Source: Kiritimatiellia bacterium (GTDB lineage Bacteria; Verrucomicrobiota; Kiritimatiellia; RFP12; UBA1067). From it: a stretch of 64,000 nucleotides of DNA. The notes beneath the pieces are model-generated. The model did not search any database, was not told the DNA's origin, and worked only from the letters and a program-made list of their open reading frames with translations. A program made the position numbers and the translations under genes. Every line of letters starts with the position of its first letter. Positions within the stretch are counted from its first letter, which is position 1. Location of the stretch: contig JAFQYM010000045.1 in assembly GCA_017406465.1 (NCBI GenBank), positions 17,183-81,182 of the forward strand, written 5' to 3'. This document shows positions 56,517 through 64,000 of this stretch, piece by piece.

Positions 56517-57560
56517 TCAGAAGAACCACTTCGCGACGGCGAGAAGTCCCTGCTTCCACGGAACACGGTGGGAGACGCCAGACTTGCCCTGGAACTCCGA
56601 GAGGTGCTCGACGTACCAGTCGTAGTTGCGGATAAGCGCCTGCTTGTTTGAGTGCTGGGGCTTGAAGTCGAGTATCTTCTCGGCCTTCTCGATTGAGACG
56701 AACGAGTCGGTGGAGGCCGTCTCGTAGACCCAGGGATAGAGTGGCGAAAGGTGGAGCTTTTCGAGGATGCGAAGGATGAAGACAATCGGCTTCACAGGGG
56801 TGCCGTGGATCTTCTTCCCGTGCCCCGCGTGGTCGAGGACCGCCTGGTAGTCCTCCTTCATCGTAGTGAACTCCTTCGCGCCGATGTTGAATTCGGTCGC
56901 GACCTTGTCCTTCGGATAGGTCATCGCGTTCCAGATTGCATGGTCGAGGTCGTCTACGTCCATCAGCTGGTAGCGGTTGTTGCCGCTGCCGATCATAGGG
57001 AAGCCGTGGCCGGTGTACGCCCAGTCGTAGAAGAGCGCGAAGACGCCAAGCCGCTCGGGGCCGATGAAGCTTTTTGGGCGGATGATCGAAACGCAGTATC
57101 CTTCCTTGATCGCCTCGCGGCAGATGTCCTCAGCGTCGATCTTGGCCTGGCCATAGGGGCCGACGCCGACCAGTGGATCGGTCTCGTATATCGGATGCTT
57201 CTTGGGGACGCCGTAGACGGCGGTAGAGGAAATCTGCACCATCCTGTCGCAACCGAACTTGCGGCATGCGGCGAGGACATTGCGGCAACCGTCAACCTCG
57301 GTCGTGAAGATGTCCTTCTCGGAATAGAGCGGGAGCGCCGCGGCGCAGTGAACGACAATGTCGCAGCCCTCGACGCACTTCTCTACCGCCGGAACGTCGC
57401 GCACGTCGCCAAGAGTGAACTTGAGCCACGGCTCGGACTTCTCGGGATAGTCGAAGTCGGCTATGTCAAGGACGCGAACCTCCTCCACACCCTTGGTGCG
57501 GAGGAAACGAATGAGATTGATGCCGAGAAAGCCCGAGCCGCCTGTGACGAGGACCTTCAT
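56517..57560 (-). CDS. NAD-dependent epimerase/dehydratase (extended SDR)
   Basis: 347 aa from the ATG at 57560. The Rossmann motif is TGGSGFLGINLIRFL, the active site Ser-Tyr-Lys is in ISSTAVYG and GPYGQAKIDAE, and the remainder fits extended SDR sugar-nucleotide epimerases or 3-beta-hydroxysteroid dehydrogenase-like enzymes. A substrate cannot be named. It begins 8 bp after secG. Confidence 0.8.
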   Translation of the reverse strand: MKVLVTGGSGFLGINLIRFLRTKGVEEVRVLDIADFDYPEKSEPWLKFTLGDVRDVPAVEKCVEGCDIVVHCAAALPLYSEKDIFTTEVDGCRNVLAACRKFGCDRMVQISSTAVYGVPKKHPIYETDPLVGVGPYGQAKIDAEDICREAIKEGYCVSIIRPKSFIGPERLGVFALFYDWAYTGHGFPMIGSGNNRYQLMDVDDLDHAIWNAMTYPKDKVATEFNIGAKEFTTMKEDYQAVLDHAGHGKKIHGTPVKPIVFILRILEKLHLSPLYPWVYETASTDSFVSIEKAEKILDFKPQHSNKQALIRNYDWYVEHLSEFQGKSGVSHRVPWKQGLLAVAKWFF

Positions 57561-57568
57561 CGCACACC

Positions 57569-58030
57569 TCACTTGGCTTCAGGCGCGGCAGGAGCCGCAG
57601 GAGCCGGTGCCGCAGAAGCAGCAGGAGCCGGTGCCGCGGGGGCAGCTGCAGGAGCAACCGGCGCGGGTGCCGCAGGCGCCTGAGGCGCAGCAGCGGGCAC
57701 TTCTGGAACTGCCGGAAGCTCGGGAGCCGCAGGAAGCGCGGGCGCGGTCTCGGCCGCAGGTTCCGCCTCGCGAGCCATCAAGCTGCGGGAGTGGACGGTC
57801 GAGGTAAGACGCGCAAGAACGAGCGTGTTGAGCAAGAAGATTGCACCGAGAATCGCCGTCGTGCGGATGAGGACATTGCCAGCGTCAGCGCCGAGAGACG
57901 CCTCGAGCATGCCGCCGCCGAACGCACCGCCAAGGCCGCCCTCTTTCGGCTTCTGGAGCATAACGACCATCGCCAGAAGGATGCAGACCAGGACTTCGAC
58001 TACATAGAGAAAACCGATGAGAATAGACAT
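57569..58030 (-). CDS. secG: Preprotein translocase subunit SecG with Ala/Pro tail
   Basis: 153 aa. Two membrane helices (VVEVLVCILLAMVVMLQ and LIRTTAILGAIFLLNTLVLA) flank the SecG loop KPKEGGLGGAFGGGM. After residue ~88 comes ~65 aa of almost only Ala and Pro. SecG is normally 75-110 aa, so the tail is an addition; by SecG topology it would face the periplasm. The leader carries GAAAGGAAAG. Confidence 0.9.
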   Translation of the reverse strand: MSILIGFLYVVEVLVCILLAMVVMLQKPKEGGLGGAFGGGMLEASLGADAGNVLIRTTAILGAIFLLNTLVLARLTSTVHSRSLMAREAEPAAETAPALPAAPELPAVPEVPAAAPQAPAAPAPVAPAAAPAAPAPAASAAPAPAAPAAPEAK

Positions 58031-58058
58031 TTTGCTTTCCTTTCGCTTATGAAGTGAT

Positions 58059-58064
58059 ATTATA
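58059..58064 (-). promoter_or_regulatory. -10 promoter element of secG
   Basis: TATAAT on the minus strand, 28 nt before the ATG at 58030. A Shine-Dalgarno site lies between, so this mRNA should have a short normal leader. Confidence 0.55.
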
Positions 58065-58109
58065 CCGCATTTTGCGGTCGTTAGTCAATGCCACCGCTAA
58101 GAGTTCCTT

Positions 58110-59051
58110 TTACCCTGCCTGGACGGCAGTCGCGGCGACGGTGTTCACGATGTCGTCGACAGAGCATCCGCGAGAGAGGTCGTTGCACGGCATCGCAAGT
58201 CCCTGCAAAACTGCGAAGCACTTCGCTCCGCCGAGACGCTGCGTGATCTTGTAGCCGATGTTGCCCGCCTGGAGGTCTGGAAAGACGAGCACGTTCGCAC
58301 GTCCGGCGACGGGGCTTCCCGGGGCCTTCTGCGCGGCGACTGCAGGAACAAGCGCCGCGTCGAACTGCAGTTCGCCGTCGAGGGCGAGATCTGGCGCGAG
58401 CTCGCGGGCAATGCGCGTCGCCTCCTGCACCTTATCGACGAGCGCATGGCTCGCGCTGCCTTTCGTGGAGAACGACAGCATCGCGACGCGCGGCTCGGCG
58501 ATGCCGCAGAGCTTGCGGGCTGTCTCAGCCGTGGCGATGGCGATATTGGCGAGCTCCTCGGCGTTAGGGCAGGGATTTACAACGCAGTCGGCGTAGACAA
58601 GAAGACCGTTCTCGCCAATCTCATGGTTCGGACACTCCATGAGGAAGCTCGACGAGACAAGTTTCATGCCGGGAGCAGTCTTTATTATCTGCAGCGCCGG
58701 CCGCAGCATGTCGCCGGTAGAATGCACCGCGCCAGAGACAAGCCCGTCGGCGTCGCCAAGCTTGACCATCATCATGCCGTAGTACATCGGATCAGTCGCA
58801 AGCTTTGCGGCCGCCTCCTCAGTGAGCCCTTTCGCCTTGCGAAGCTCGAACAGTGCAGCGGCGTAGGAATCAAGCTTTGGCTTGTTGGAAGAAGTTTCGA
58901 TCAAATCCTTCGTAAGCAGGATTGGTTCCGCGACCCCTTCGTCACGAATGATTTTCGCCGCCGCGACCGTGCGCGGCTCGTCGCCCTCAGGCAGCACAAT
59001 ACGCTTGACGCTCTCCCGCGCCTTTGCCTTGATTTTATCTACCAGTTCCAT
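58110..59051 (-). CDS. pta: Phosphate acetyltransferase
   Basis: 313 aa. The fold and motifs of the short Pta type are present: [92 protein letters not shown]. It exchanges acetyl between CoA and phosphate in acetate fermentation. AAGGAGAG precedes the start; third gene after smc and lpxB (13-bp gap). Confidence 0.94.
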   Translation of the reverse strand: MELVDKIKAKARESVKRIVLPEGDEPRTVAAAKIIRDEGVAEPILLTKDLIETSSNKPKLDSYAAALFELRKAKGLTEEAAAKLATDPMYYGMMMVKLGDADGLVSGAVHSTGDMLRPALQIIKTAPGMKLVSSSFLMECPNHEIGENGLLVYADCVVNPCPNAEELANIAIATAETARKLCGIAEPRVAMLSFSTKGSASHALVDKVQEATRIARELAPDLALDGELQFDAALVPAVAAQKAPGSPVAGRANVLVFPDLQAGNIGYKITQRLGGAKCFAVLQGLAMPCNDLSRGCSVDDIVNTVAATAVQAG

Positions 59052-59064
59052 TATAGCTCTCCTT

Positions 59065-60147
59065 TTACGTCAGTAGCGCATCGGCAATGCGGGCGTAGGC
59101 GTCACCGCTACTCTCGAGCATTTCGAGCGTCTTGTCGAGCTTCTTGGCCGCTTCCGCGCGCGACACAGGGTCGTCCAGCCAGCGTTCAAGGTAGCCGCGC
59201 ACGGCCTCGACGGTGAAATTCTCCTGAAGTAGTTCTGGCATTGGACATTCCGCGCCGGATTTCTCGGCGATGATGTTCGCAAGCCCCACGTGCTTCACGC
59301 CGTTTATGACGCGCCTCAGGATCGCTGCGAGAAGCGGGCTGACCTTGTAGACGAGAACAGTCGGGCAACGGGCAAGCGCGGCCTCAAGCGTCGCCGTTCC
59401 GCTTGCGACTGCAGCGACATCGGCGCGGCGAAGAAGCTCGCGTGCACCGCCCGACTGGACCGTTAGGGTTGAAAGTTTGGATTTGAAGTCGGACACGATT
59501 CTTTCGATGGCGGCCCTGGCGCGGTCGTTCGCGGCTGGAATCACGACGCGGATCCCCTCAAGAGGTGCAACGGCTTCAAGAAGCGTCGGAAGGTGCTTTT
59601 CGATCTCGCCGAGGCGCGAACCGGGAAGAAGCGCAACAAGCCCCTTCTCTCGGGTTTCCTCACCGCCGTTCGCTCCGTCTTCGAATTCCTGTGCAAGAGG
59701 ATGGCCGACAAACTCGGCAAGCCCTGGGCGAAATATCGCGGGCTCGAACGGGAAGAAGCAGCAGATCTTGTCGAGAGAGCGCTCTATGCGCGGTATGCGG
59801 CCCTGGTGCCAAGCCCAGACCTGCGGACAGACTACGTGAACCGCCTTGATGCCCTTCGACTTAGCGTAGGCCGCGAGCTTCAGGTTCATGCCGGGATAGT
59901 CTATCGTGCAGACGACATCTGGCTTCCACTCGTCGATAGCGCGGACCATCGTGCGCTTCACCTTGAGAAAGAAGAAGATCCGCCTCAAGACCGCCCATAT
60001 CCCAAATACCGCGAGATCGGCCGTCTTGAAGCCGTAGTCGGAATAGCCGCGTATCTCCACATCGGGGCAACGCGCACGCACTGCCGCGGAAATCCGCTCC
60101 GCGTAGTGGACACCCGACTCCTCACCGGCGAGAACGAGCAGTTTCAT
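59065..60147 (-). CDS. lpxB: Lipid-A-disaccharide synthase
   Basis: 360 aa. [12 protein letters not shown] at the start, [19 protein letters not shown], the [15 protein letters not shown] block, FVGHPLA and [15 protein letters not shown] are the LpxB signatures. It joins two acylated glucosamines into the lipid A disaccharide at the inner membrane. Its ATG overlaps the smc stop by 4 bp. With kdsA and lptB this confirms an LPS-bearing outer membrane. Confidence 0.95.
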   Translation of the reverse strand: MKLLVLAGEESGVHYAERISAAVRARCPDVEIRGYSDYGFKTADLAVFGIWAVLRRIFFFLKVKRTMVRAIDEWKPDVVCTIDYPGMNLKLAAYAKSKGIKAVHVVCPQVWAWHQGRIPRIERSLDKICCFFPFEPAIFRPGLAEFVGHPLAQEFEDGANGGEETREKGLVALLPGSRLGEIEKHLPTLLEAVAPLEGIRVVIPAANDRARAAIERIVSDFKSKLSTLTVQSGGARELLRRADVAAVASGTATLEAALARCPTVLVYKVSPLLAAILRRVINGVKHVGLANIIAEKSGAECPMPELLQENFTVEAVRGYLERWLDDPVSRAEAAKKLDKTLEMLESSGDAYARIADALLT

Positions 60148-62654
60148 TTTTTCTTGCCGTCGCGAACGCCGAGATCGCTGAGCTTCATCGAAATGACGCG
60201 GCTGACGCCCTTCTCCTGCTGGCTCACGCCGTACACGAGGTCGGAACCGGCGATCGTGTGCTGGTTGTGCGTGATGATGAGGAACTGGGAGTTCACGAGG
60301 AACTCCTTGAGCTGGTCGACGAACCTGCCGATGTTCGCATCGTCAAGCGCGGCGTCGAGCTCGTCGAGCATGCAGAACGGCGCAGGCTTGATCATGAAGA
60401 TCGAGAAGAGGAGCGCGACGGCCGTCATCGTGCGCTCGCCACCGGAGAGCAGCGTCACGCTCTGCGGACGCTTGCCCGGAGGGCGCGCGATGATGTCGAT
60501 GCCGCACTCGAGCGGATCTTCGGCGTTCTCGAGCAACACAAGCCTCGCCTCACCGCCGCCGAAGAGCCGCGTGAACATCGTCTGGAAGTTGGCGTTCGCC
60601 TGCTCGAACGTCTTCTTGAACATCTCGCCTGAAGTGAGGTTCAGGTTGTCGATGAGCGAAAGTATCTGGGCCTTGGCCGCCAAGAGGTCCTCTTCCTGGG
60701 CCTTCTCCTTCGCATAGCGCTCCTCGAGCTCGCGGCACTCGTCGATTGCGACCATGTTGACCGGTCCAAGCGCGGCGATCTCAGACTGTAGCCGCGCCAC
60801 CTTTGCCTCAAGCTCGGCATGCGGCGGCTCAACGCCGTCCTCCCACGTGGGATCGGGCTCGCGCAGGACCGCGTCTGCAAAAAGGCCGTATTCGTCCTGA
60901 AGGTGGTCGTAGATGTTCTGGCGGCGCATCGTCGCCTCTGCGGCGGCGACTTCGAGCTTGCCTCTGAAGTCGCGCGCATGGTCGAGCTCGGCGCGCTTCG
61001 CCGCGACATCGCGGTCGACTTCGGCGATTCTCTCGAACATCGTCTGGCGGCGGGCTCGCTCGTCTTCCATCTCGGCGCGACAGTCTGCGGCCGCAGCCTT
61101 CAGCTCCTCGAGCTGTCCGAGAAGATCGCCCGACTCCTCCTTCAGGCGCGCGATGGAGTCGTGATAGCGCTGGATGCCCTCGAGACGCCCGTCAACCGCC
61201 CTCTGCAATTCGTCGCGGCGGCGACGCGCAGAATCGTTCTGCTGGCCGACGAACGAAAGCTCCTGCTCCATCTGGCTCGTCGCGATGCGGCGCTCCGTAA
61301 GCTGCTGGGAAACCGACATCGTGGAGACTTCGAGCGTCCGCAGCTCGTCCTCGCTCGCGGCGATCTCGGCCATAAGTATCTCGCGCCTGTCGGCCGTCGT
61401 GACCTTTGTGCCGGCTGGCCACGTCTCGGTCTTGCCCTCGCGCGAGACTTTCGCGTCTTCGGCAAGAACGCCCGTAAGCGTAGTGTTCGCGATCTCGTGC
61501 CTGCGACGCTGTACGTCGCTGCGCTTCTCGTCGATCTTGGCCTGAATCTCGGCAAACGCTGCCTCGCTCTCGGCGAGCGCATCCTTCGCGGTGGCAAGAG
61601 ACTCGGTGAGAAGACGCGTCTTCTGGTCGAGAGAATCGACCTGCATGGCGATCTCCTCGAGCTGCGCCTTAGCATCGGCAATCTCGCGCTCGTCGCGCTC
61701 TGCAAACTGGCCGTACTCCTCGATGCGCTGCGCATTCACGCCGATGACCTCGTTGGCGCGGCTGTAGGCGTTGTCCGCCGCCGCCTGGCGCGACGCGAGC
61801 GACTGGAGACGCTCTTCGAGCTCGTGCACCTGGGCGTGGAGCTCCTGCTGCCCGCGCTCCGCCTCGGCTACGGCACCAGACGCCTCTTCAATCGACTTGT
61901 CGATGTCGCGCCTGTTCGCCGCATTCTGCACGAGCTCATCGTCGAAGGAGTGGATCTTCTGCTTCGAGACGTAGATATCTAGGACGCGCAGCTCGTCGTG
62001 AAGTTCCTTGTACTTCTTCGCCTTGCCGACCTGACGCTGGAGAGAGCCGATCTGGCGCTTCATCTCCTTGAGGACGTCGGCTTCGCGCAACAAGTTCTGC
62101 TCGGTCTGCTCGATCTTCCTCAGGGCCTCCTTGCGGTCGGCCTTGAACTTCGTGATTCCCGCCGCCTCCTCGAACACGCCGCGGCGGTCTTCGGGCTTGG
62201 AGGAGAGAATCGCGTCGATCTGGCCCTGGGCCATGACGGAGTAAGACGACGTGCCGATGCCGGTGCCCATCAGGAGGTGCTGAATGTCCCTGAGGCGGCA
62301 CGGCTGCTTGTTTAGGAAATATTCGCCCGAGCCGTCGCGGTAGACGCGACGCTGTATCGTCACCTCGTGGTAGTCGGTGCCAAGTTCCTTCTCGCAGTCC
62401 GCAAAGGTGATCGTGACTTCCGCAAGCCCGAGGGGCTTTCTCGTGTCGGTGCCGTTGAAGACGACATCGACGAGCTTCGAGCACCTGAGCGCCGTCGGGC
62501 GCTGCTCACCGAGAACCCAGCGGATTGCGTCGGAAACGTTGGACTTGCCGCAGCCGTTCGGACCCACGATGGCGATAAGGCCAGGATCGAAGGTGAGCTT
62601 CGTCTTGTCGGCGAAGCTCTTAAATCCGACTATGTCGAGCTGCTTTAGATACAT
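60144..62654 (-). CDS. smc: Chromosome segregation protein SMC, shortened and lacking a normal hinge
   Basis: 836 aa, against ~1150-1190 usual. The N-terminal head (1-~170) has Walker A GPNGCGKSN (31-39) and VMAQGQIDAIL; the C-terminal head (~690-836) has LSGGERTMTAVALLFSIF (736-753) and Walker B CMLDELDAALDD (761-772). Two coiled coils of ~220-260 aa flank a stretch at ~391-425 where the ~170-residue hinge should be; its glycine-rich dimer motif is absent and only sequence like the hinge's C-terminal edge remains. How two subunits would join is unclear. The ATG is 7 nt from a TAAAAT box; lpxB and pta follow. Confidence 0.9.
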   Translation of the reverse strand: MYLKQLDIVGFKSFADKTKLTFDPGLIAIVGPNGCGKSNVSDAIRWVLGEQRPTALRCSKLVDVVFNGTDTRKPLGLAEVTITFADCEKELGTDYHEVTIQRRVYRDGSGEYFLNKQPCRLRDIQHLLMGTGIGTSSYSVMAQGQIDAILSSKPEDRRGVFEEAAGITKFKADRKEALRKIEQTEQNLLREADVLKEMKRQIGSLQRQVGKAKKYKELHDELRVLDIYVSKQKIHSFDDELVQNAANRRDIDKSIEEASGAVAEAERGQQELHAQVHELEERLQSLASRQAAADNAYSRANEVIGVNAQRIEEYGQFAERDEREIADAKAQLEEIAMQVDSLDQKTRLLTESLATAKDALAESEAAFAEIQAKIDEKRSDVQRRRHEIANTTLTGVLAEDAKVSREGKTETWPAGTKVTTADRREILMAEIAASEDELRTLEVSTMSVSQQLTERRIATSQMEQELSFVGQQNDSARRRRDELQRAVDGRLEGIQRYHDSIARLKEESGDLLGQLEELKAAAADCRAEMEDERARRQTMFERIAEVDRDVAAKRAELDHARDFRGKLEVAAAEATMRRQNIYDHLQDEYGLFADAVLREPDPTWEDGVEPPHAELEAKVARLQSEIAALGPVNMVAIDECRELEERYAKEKAQEEDLLAAKAQILSLIDNLNLTSGEMFKKTFEQANANFQTMFTRLFGGGEARLVLLENAEDPLECGIDIIARPPGKRPQSVTLLSGGERTMTAVALLFSIFMIKPAPFCMLDELDAALDDANIGRFVDQLKEFLVNSQFLIITHNQHTIAGSDLVYGVSQQEKGVSRVISMKLSDLGVRDGKKK

Positions 62655-62661
62655 TGGGGAT

Positions 62662-62667
62662 ATTTTA
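62662..62667 (-). promoter_or_regulatory. Extended -10 promoter of smc-lpxB-pta
   Basis: TGG-TAAAAT on the minus strand, 7 nt before the ATG at 62654. Confidence 0.6.
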
Positions 62668-63143
62668 CCAAAAATTCGGCGGGTTTGGAACCGTCACAGG
62701 GCATGACATTTTTTTAATGTGAAACGGCGCATTTGCCGTGCCAAGTTCTCTGGCCGATTCTTCAACCATCCCTCAACCGCGACTCAACCATTTTTCGTGT
62801 CGAATCCAAGAACGATTTCAACACAACCATCCCGCATTCGCGATTTTCCAACCACAACTCAACCACTCGCAAAAGGATTCGTGAGGCGGTGGCCGAATGC
62901 GAGGCCTACGCCCGACCTGCTCGCACGACCCGCAGTTTGCGGGCACCCCGCCGGCATGATTTTGACGCGCGCGCCTTCACGCGCGCCCTTTACGCTGTAG
63001 TCAAAATCACGCCGGGCCCGCAAACATGCTCTCGCGCGACAGTCGGCTCTCCGGCCTTTAGCATTCGCTCCACCGCCTCACTGCCGCCGCGTCCACAACA
63101 CGCTGCCGACGCTACAAGACGCTATCCGACTTTATTCCGACCA
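62668..63143. other. Non-coding stretch with CAACC repeats and a hairpin
   Basis: No convincing gene lies between the smc promoter and the DUF2235 stop. Positions ~62757-62870 are rich in CTCAACC/CAACCA words, a looser form of the CAACT repeats elsewhere. An imperfect hairpin lies at 62935-63025. A plus-strand open frame crosses the region but continues antisense into the DUF2235 gene and has no recognisable protein. Confidence 0.6.
62935..63025. repeat. Long imperfect inverted repeat (hairpin)
   Basis: The left arm (62935-62966, from GTTTGCGGGC to TGATTTTGAC) is matched by the right arm (63000-63025, GTCAAAATCA to GCCCGCAAAC), with 10 perfect pairs at each end and small bulges between. The loop contains a second alternating GCGCGC hairpin (62967-62986 area). 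It may be a transposon-derived or REP-like element, or end transcription from the right. Confidence 0.7.
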
Positions 63144-63914
63144 CTACAACCCTTTGCAAGCAAAGTGGAGGCGGAGGCGGGGAAGGTCGCGCTTTACGCG
63201 GTCGAATGCGCCCCAGAGATTGGAGGCGAGGGAATGGGAGTCATGCAGGACGACAGACGGGATGTCGAGCCGCTGCGAGAGGTCAGCACCGCGACGAAAA
63301 CGAACGCCCGCCCTTTTCGCCCCTGCCGCGATCCATGCGAGAGCAAGGTCGGCGACAAGATGATTGTCGTCGTAGAGTCCGCCAACGTCGCTGTGGCTGC
63401 CGGGGAAGAGCATTTCAACAACCTGCCCTTTGTCGCTTTTGAGCGGGACATACTGAAAGAACTTCCGCGTCTCGTCACGCGAAACGGCATGCCGCGCCTT
63501 CTTGACGTTGCGCGGACAATCTGCCGCGACATCCAGCCCGATGGTAGCGTCAACTGTGTCCCACAATCCAAGATAGTCAACCTCGACGCCAAGCTTGCCG
63601 AGCCACGCCGCGAAGTGCCGAGCAATGAGAGCGCCGCGTGAAAAGCCGAAAAGGAAAACTTTCGTCGCTATGCCATCTTTCGGCAGCGTCTCGTAGTTCG
63701 CCTCAAACCAGCGTCGCGCGTCGCGAAAGATGGCCTGCCAGTCGGAACCGGCAATCTTGCCGCAGAGGTACGAACCCAAGCGAGTCCCAGGGCCGGCTTC
63801 AAGGTGGAGCTTTTGCCGCACATCGTCCACGCAGATGTCGCGCAGCCGCGTCACGTTCGTTACCTTGCCCGCGACGCCCCGCCCCGTACCCTCGAAGAAA
63901 AGACAGAGATTCAT
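63144..63914 (-). CDS. DUF2235 alpha/beta-hydrolase (phospholipase-effector-like)
   Basis: 256 aa. It opens LCLFFEGTGRGVAGKVTNV, the DUF2235 start, has the nucleophile elbow FLFGFSRGALIARHFAAW (~86-104), the acid in YLGLWDTVDA, and the His in FPGSHSDVGGLYDDNHLV. The family contains type VI secretion phospholipases (Tle1) and uncharacterised cytosolic hydrolases. No secretion genes are visible here, and no signal peptide. It begins 1 nt after the stop of a frame entering from the window edge. Confidence 0.8.
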   Translation of the reverse strand: MNLCLFFEGTGRGVAGKVTNVTRLRDICVDDVRQKLHLEAGPGTRLGSYLCGKIAGSDWQAIFRDARRWFEANYETLPKDGIATKVFLFGFSRGALIARHFAAWLGKLGVEVDYLGLWDTVDATIGLDVAADCPRNVKKARHAVSRDETRKFFQYVPLKSDKGQVVEMLFPGSHSDVGGLYDDNHLVADLALAWIAAGAKRAGVRFRRGADLSQRLDIPSVVLHDSHSLASNLWGAFDRVKRDLPRLRLHFACKGL

Positions 63915-63915
63915 C

Positions 63916-64000
63916 CTATGTAATTCCTATCGCGGCGGATTTGCCGCGACGCCACTCACCGTATCTCGAAAACAAATGTTCATCCCTGTCCATGCCAAGC
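63916..64000 (-). CDS. C-terminal end of an unknown gene entering from the window edge
   Basis: An open frame from the edge ends in TAG at 63916-63918 with the last residues GMDRDEHLFSRYGEWRRGKS and AAIGIT. The stop is 1 nt before the DUF2235 start, the spacing of a joint operon. Too little is visible to name it. Confidence 0.4.
   Translation of the reverse strand, partial: LGMDRDEHLFSRYGEWRRGKSAAIGIT

Noticed and set aside
62733..63641. Plus-strand open frame of about 302 codons
   Set aside because: It joins the repeat-rich non-coding stretch to the antisense of the DUF2235 gene and has no recognisable protein features.
63144..63914. Type VI secretion effector locus
   Set aside because: DUF2235 alone does not show a secretion system; no VgrG, Hcp, PAAR or immunity gene is visible.

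Overview
The window reads as chromosomal DNA of a Gram-negative bacterium of the PVC superphylum, most probably Kiritimatiellota (former Verrucomicrobia subdivision 5) or a close relative; this is inference from gene content, not from a marker search. Support: high-GC coding sequence, an LPS outer membrane (kdsA, an LptA/LptC-like protein, lptB, lpxB), peptidoglycan and FtsQ/A/Z division genes of unusual form, many secreted glycan-degrading proteins, a secreted sulfatase-modifying-factor-type protein, and an HPr/HprK/EI system with no sugar-specific EII in view. I see no tRNA, rRNA, CRISPR array, insertion sequence or prophage.

Layout. 1-3.6 kb: secreted proteins (a truncated discoidin-like one, a formylglycine-generating-enzyme-fold one, one unknown). 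3.7-4.6 kb: an AbiEii-type toxin with a small overlapping partner. 4.6-8.3 kb: a sugar-uptake module (GH28 pectinase-type enzyme, GntR/LacI hybrid regulator, sugar-porter MFS). 8.4-11.2 kb: Na/phosphate cotransporter and thiS-thiF behind a TPP riboswitch. 11.2-19.1 kb: a compact MurC-MurB fusion facing away from ddl-ftsQ-ftsA-ftsZ-mutL; mutL carries a frameshift in a C-rich repeat. 19.2-23.6 kb: secA-ispD-metallophosphoesterase. 23.7-38.6 kb: a run of large secreted proteins, mostly TIM-barrel or beta-helix carbohydrate-active types, with a membrane acetyltransferase and a Tat-exported phosphoesterase. 38.6-46.2 kb: kdsA, lptA/C-like, lptB, hpf, hprK, ptsH, ptsI, a short ketosynthase and an SDR reductase, many overlapping by 4 bp. 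46.3-53.2 kb: GH20 hexosaminidase, panB, a PDZ protein, an HtrA protease and obg. 53.2-58 kb: prmA, an unknown 70-aa basic protein, rpmA, rplU, miaB, an epimerase and secG. 58.1-62.7 kb: pta, lpxB and an SMC without a normal hinge. 63.1-64 kb: a DUF2235 hydrolase after a 489-bp non-coding stretch with a large imperfect hairpin.

Themes. (1) Several universal proteins are shortened or altered in frame: SMC lacks its hinge, MurC and MurB are both shortened and fused, the ketosynthase lacks its N-terminal part, and FtsZ has lost the usual T7-loop residues. (2) Many genes share an extended -10 promoter (TGn-TATAAT) placed only 6-11 nt before the start codon, which predicts leaderless or nearly leaderless mRNAs; operon-internal genes instead use 4-bp ATGA overlaps or Shine-Dalgarno sites. 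(3) An octamer-like CAACT repeat recurs in coding and intergenic DNA, including at the mutL frameshift. Starts were moved from the longest open frame where promoter, Shine-Dalgarno site, signal peptide or neighbour overlap decided the matter.
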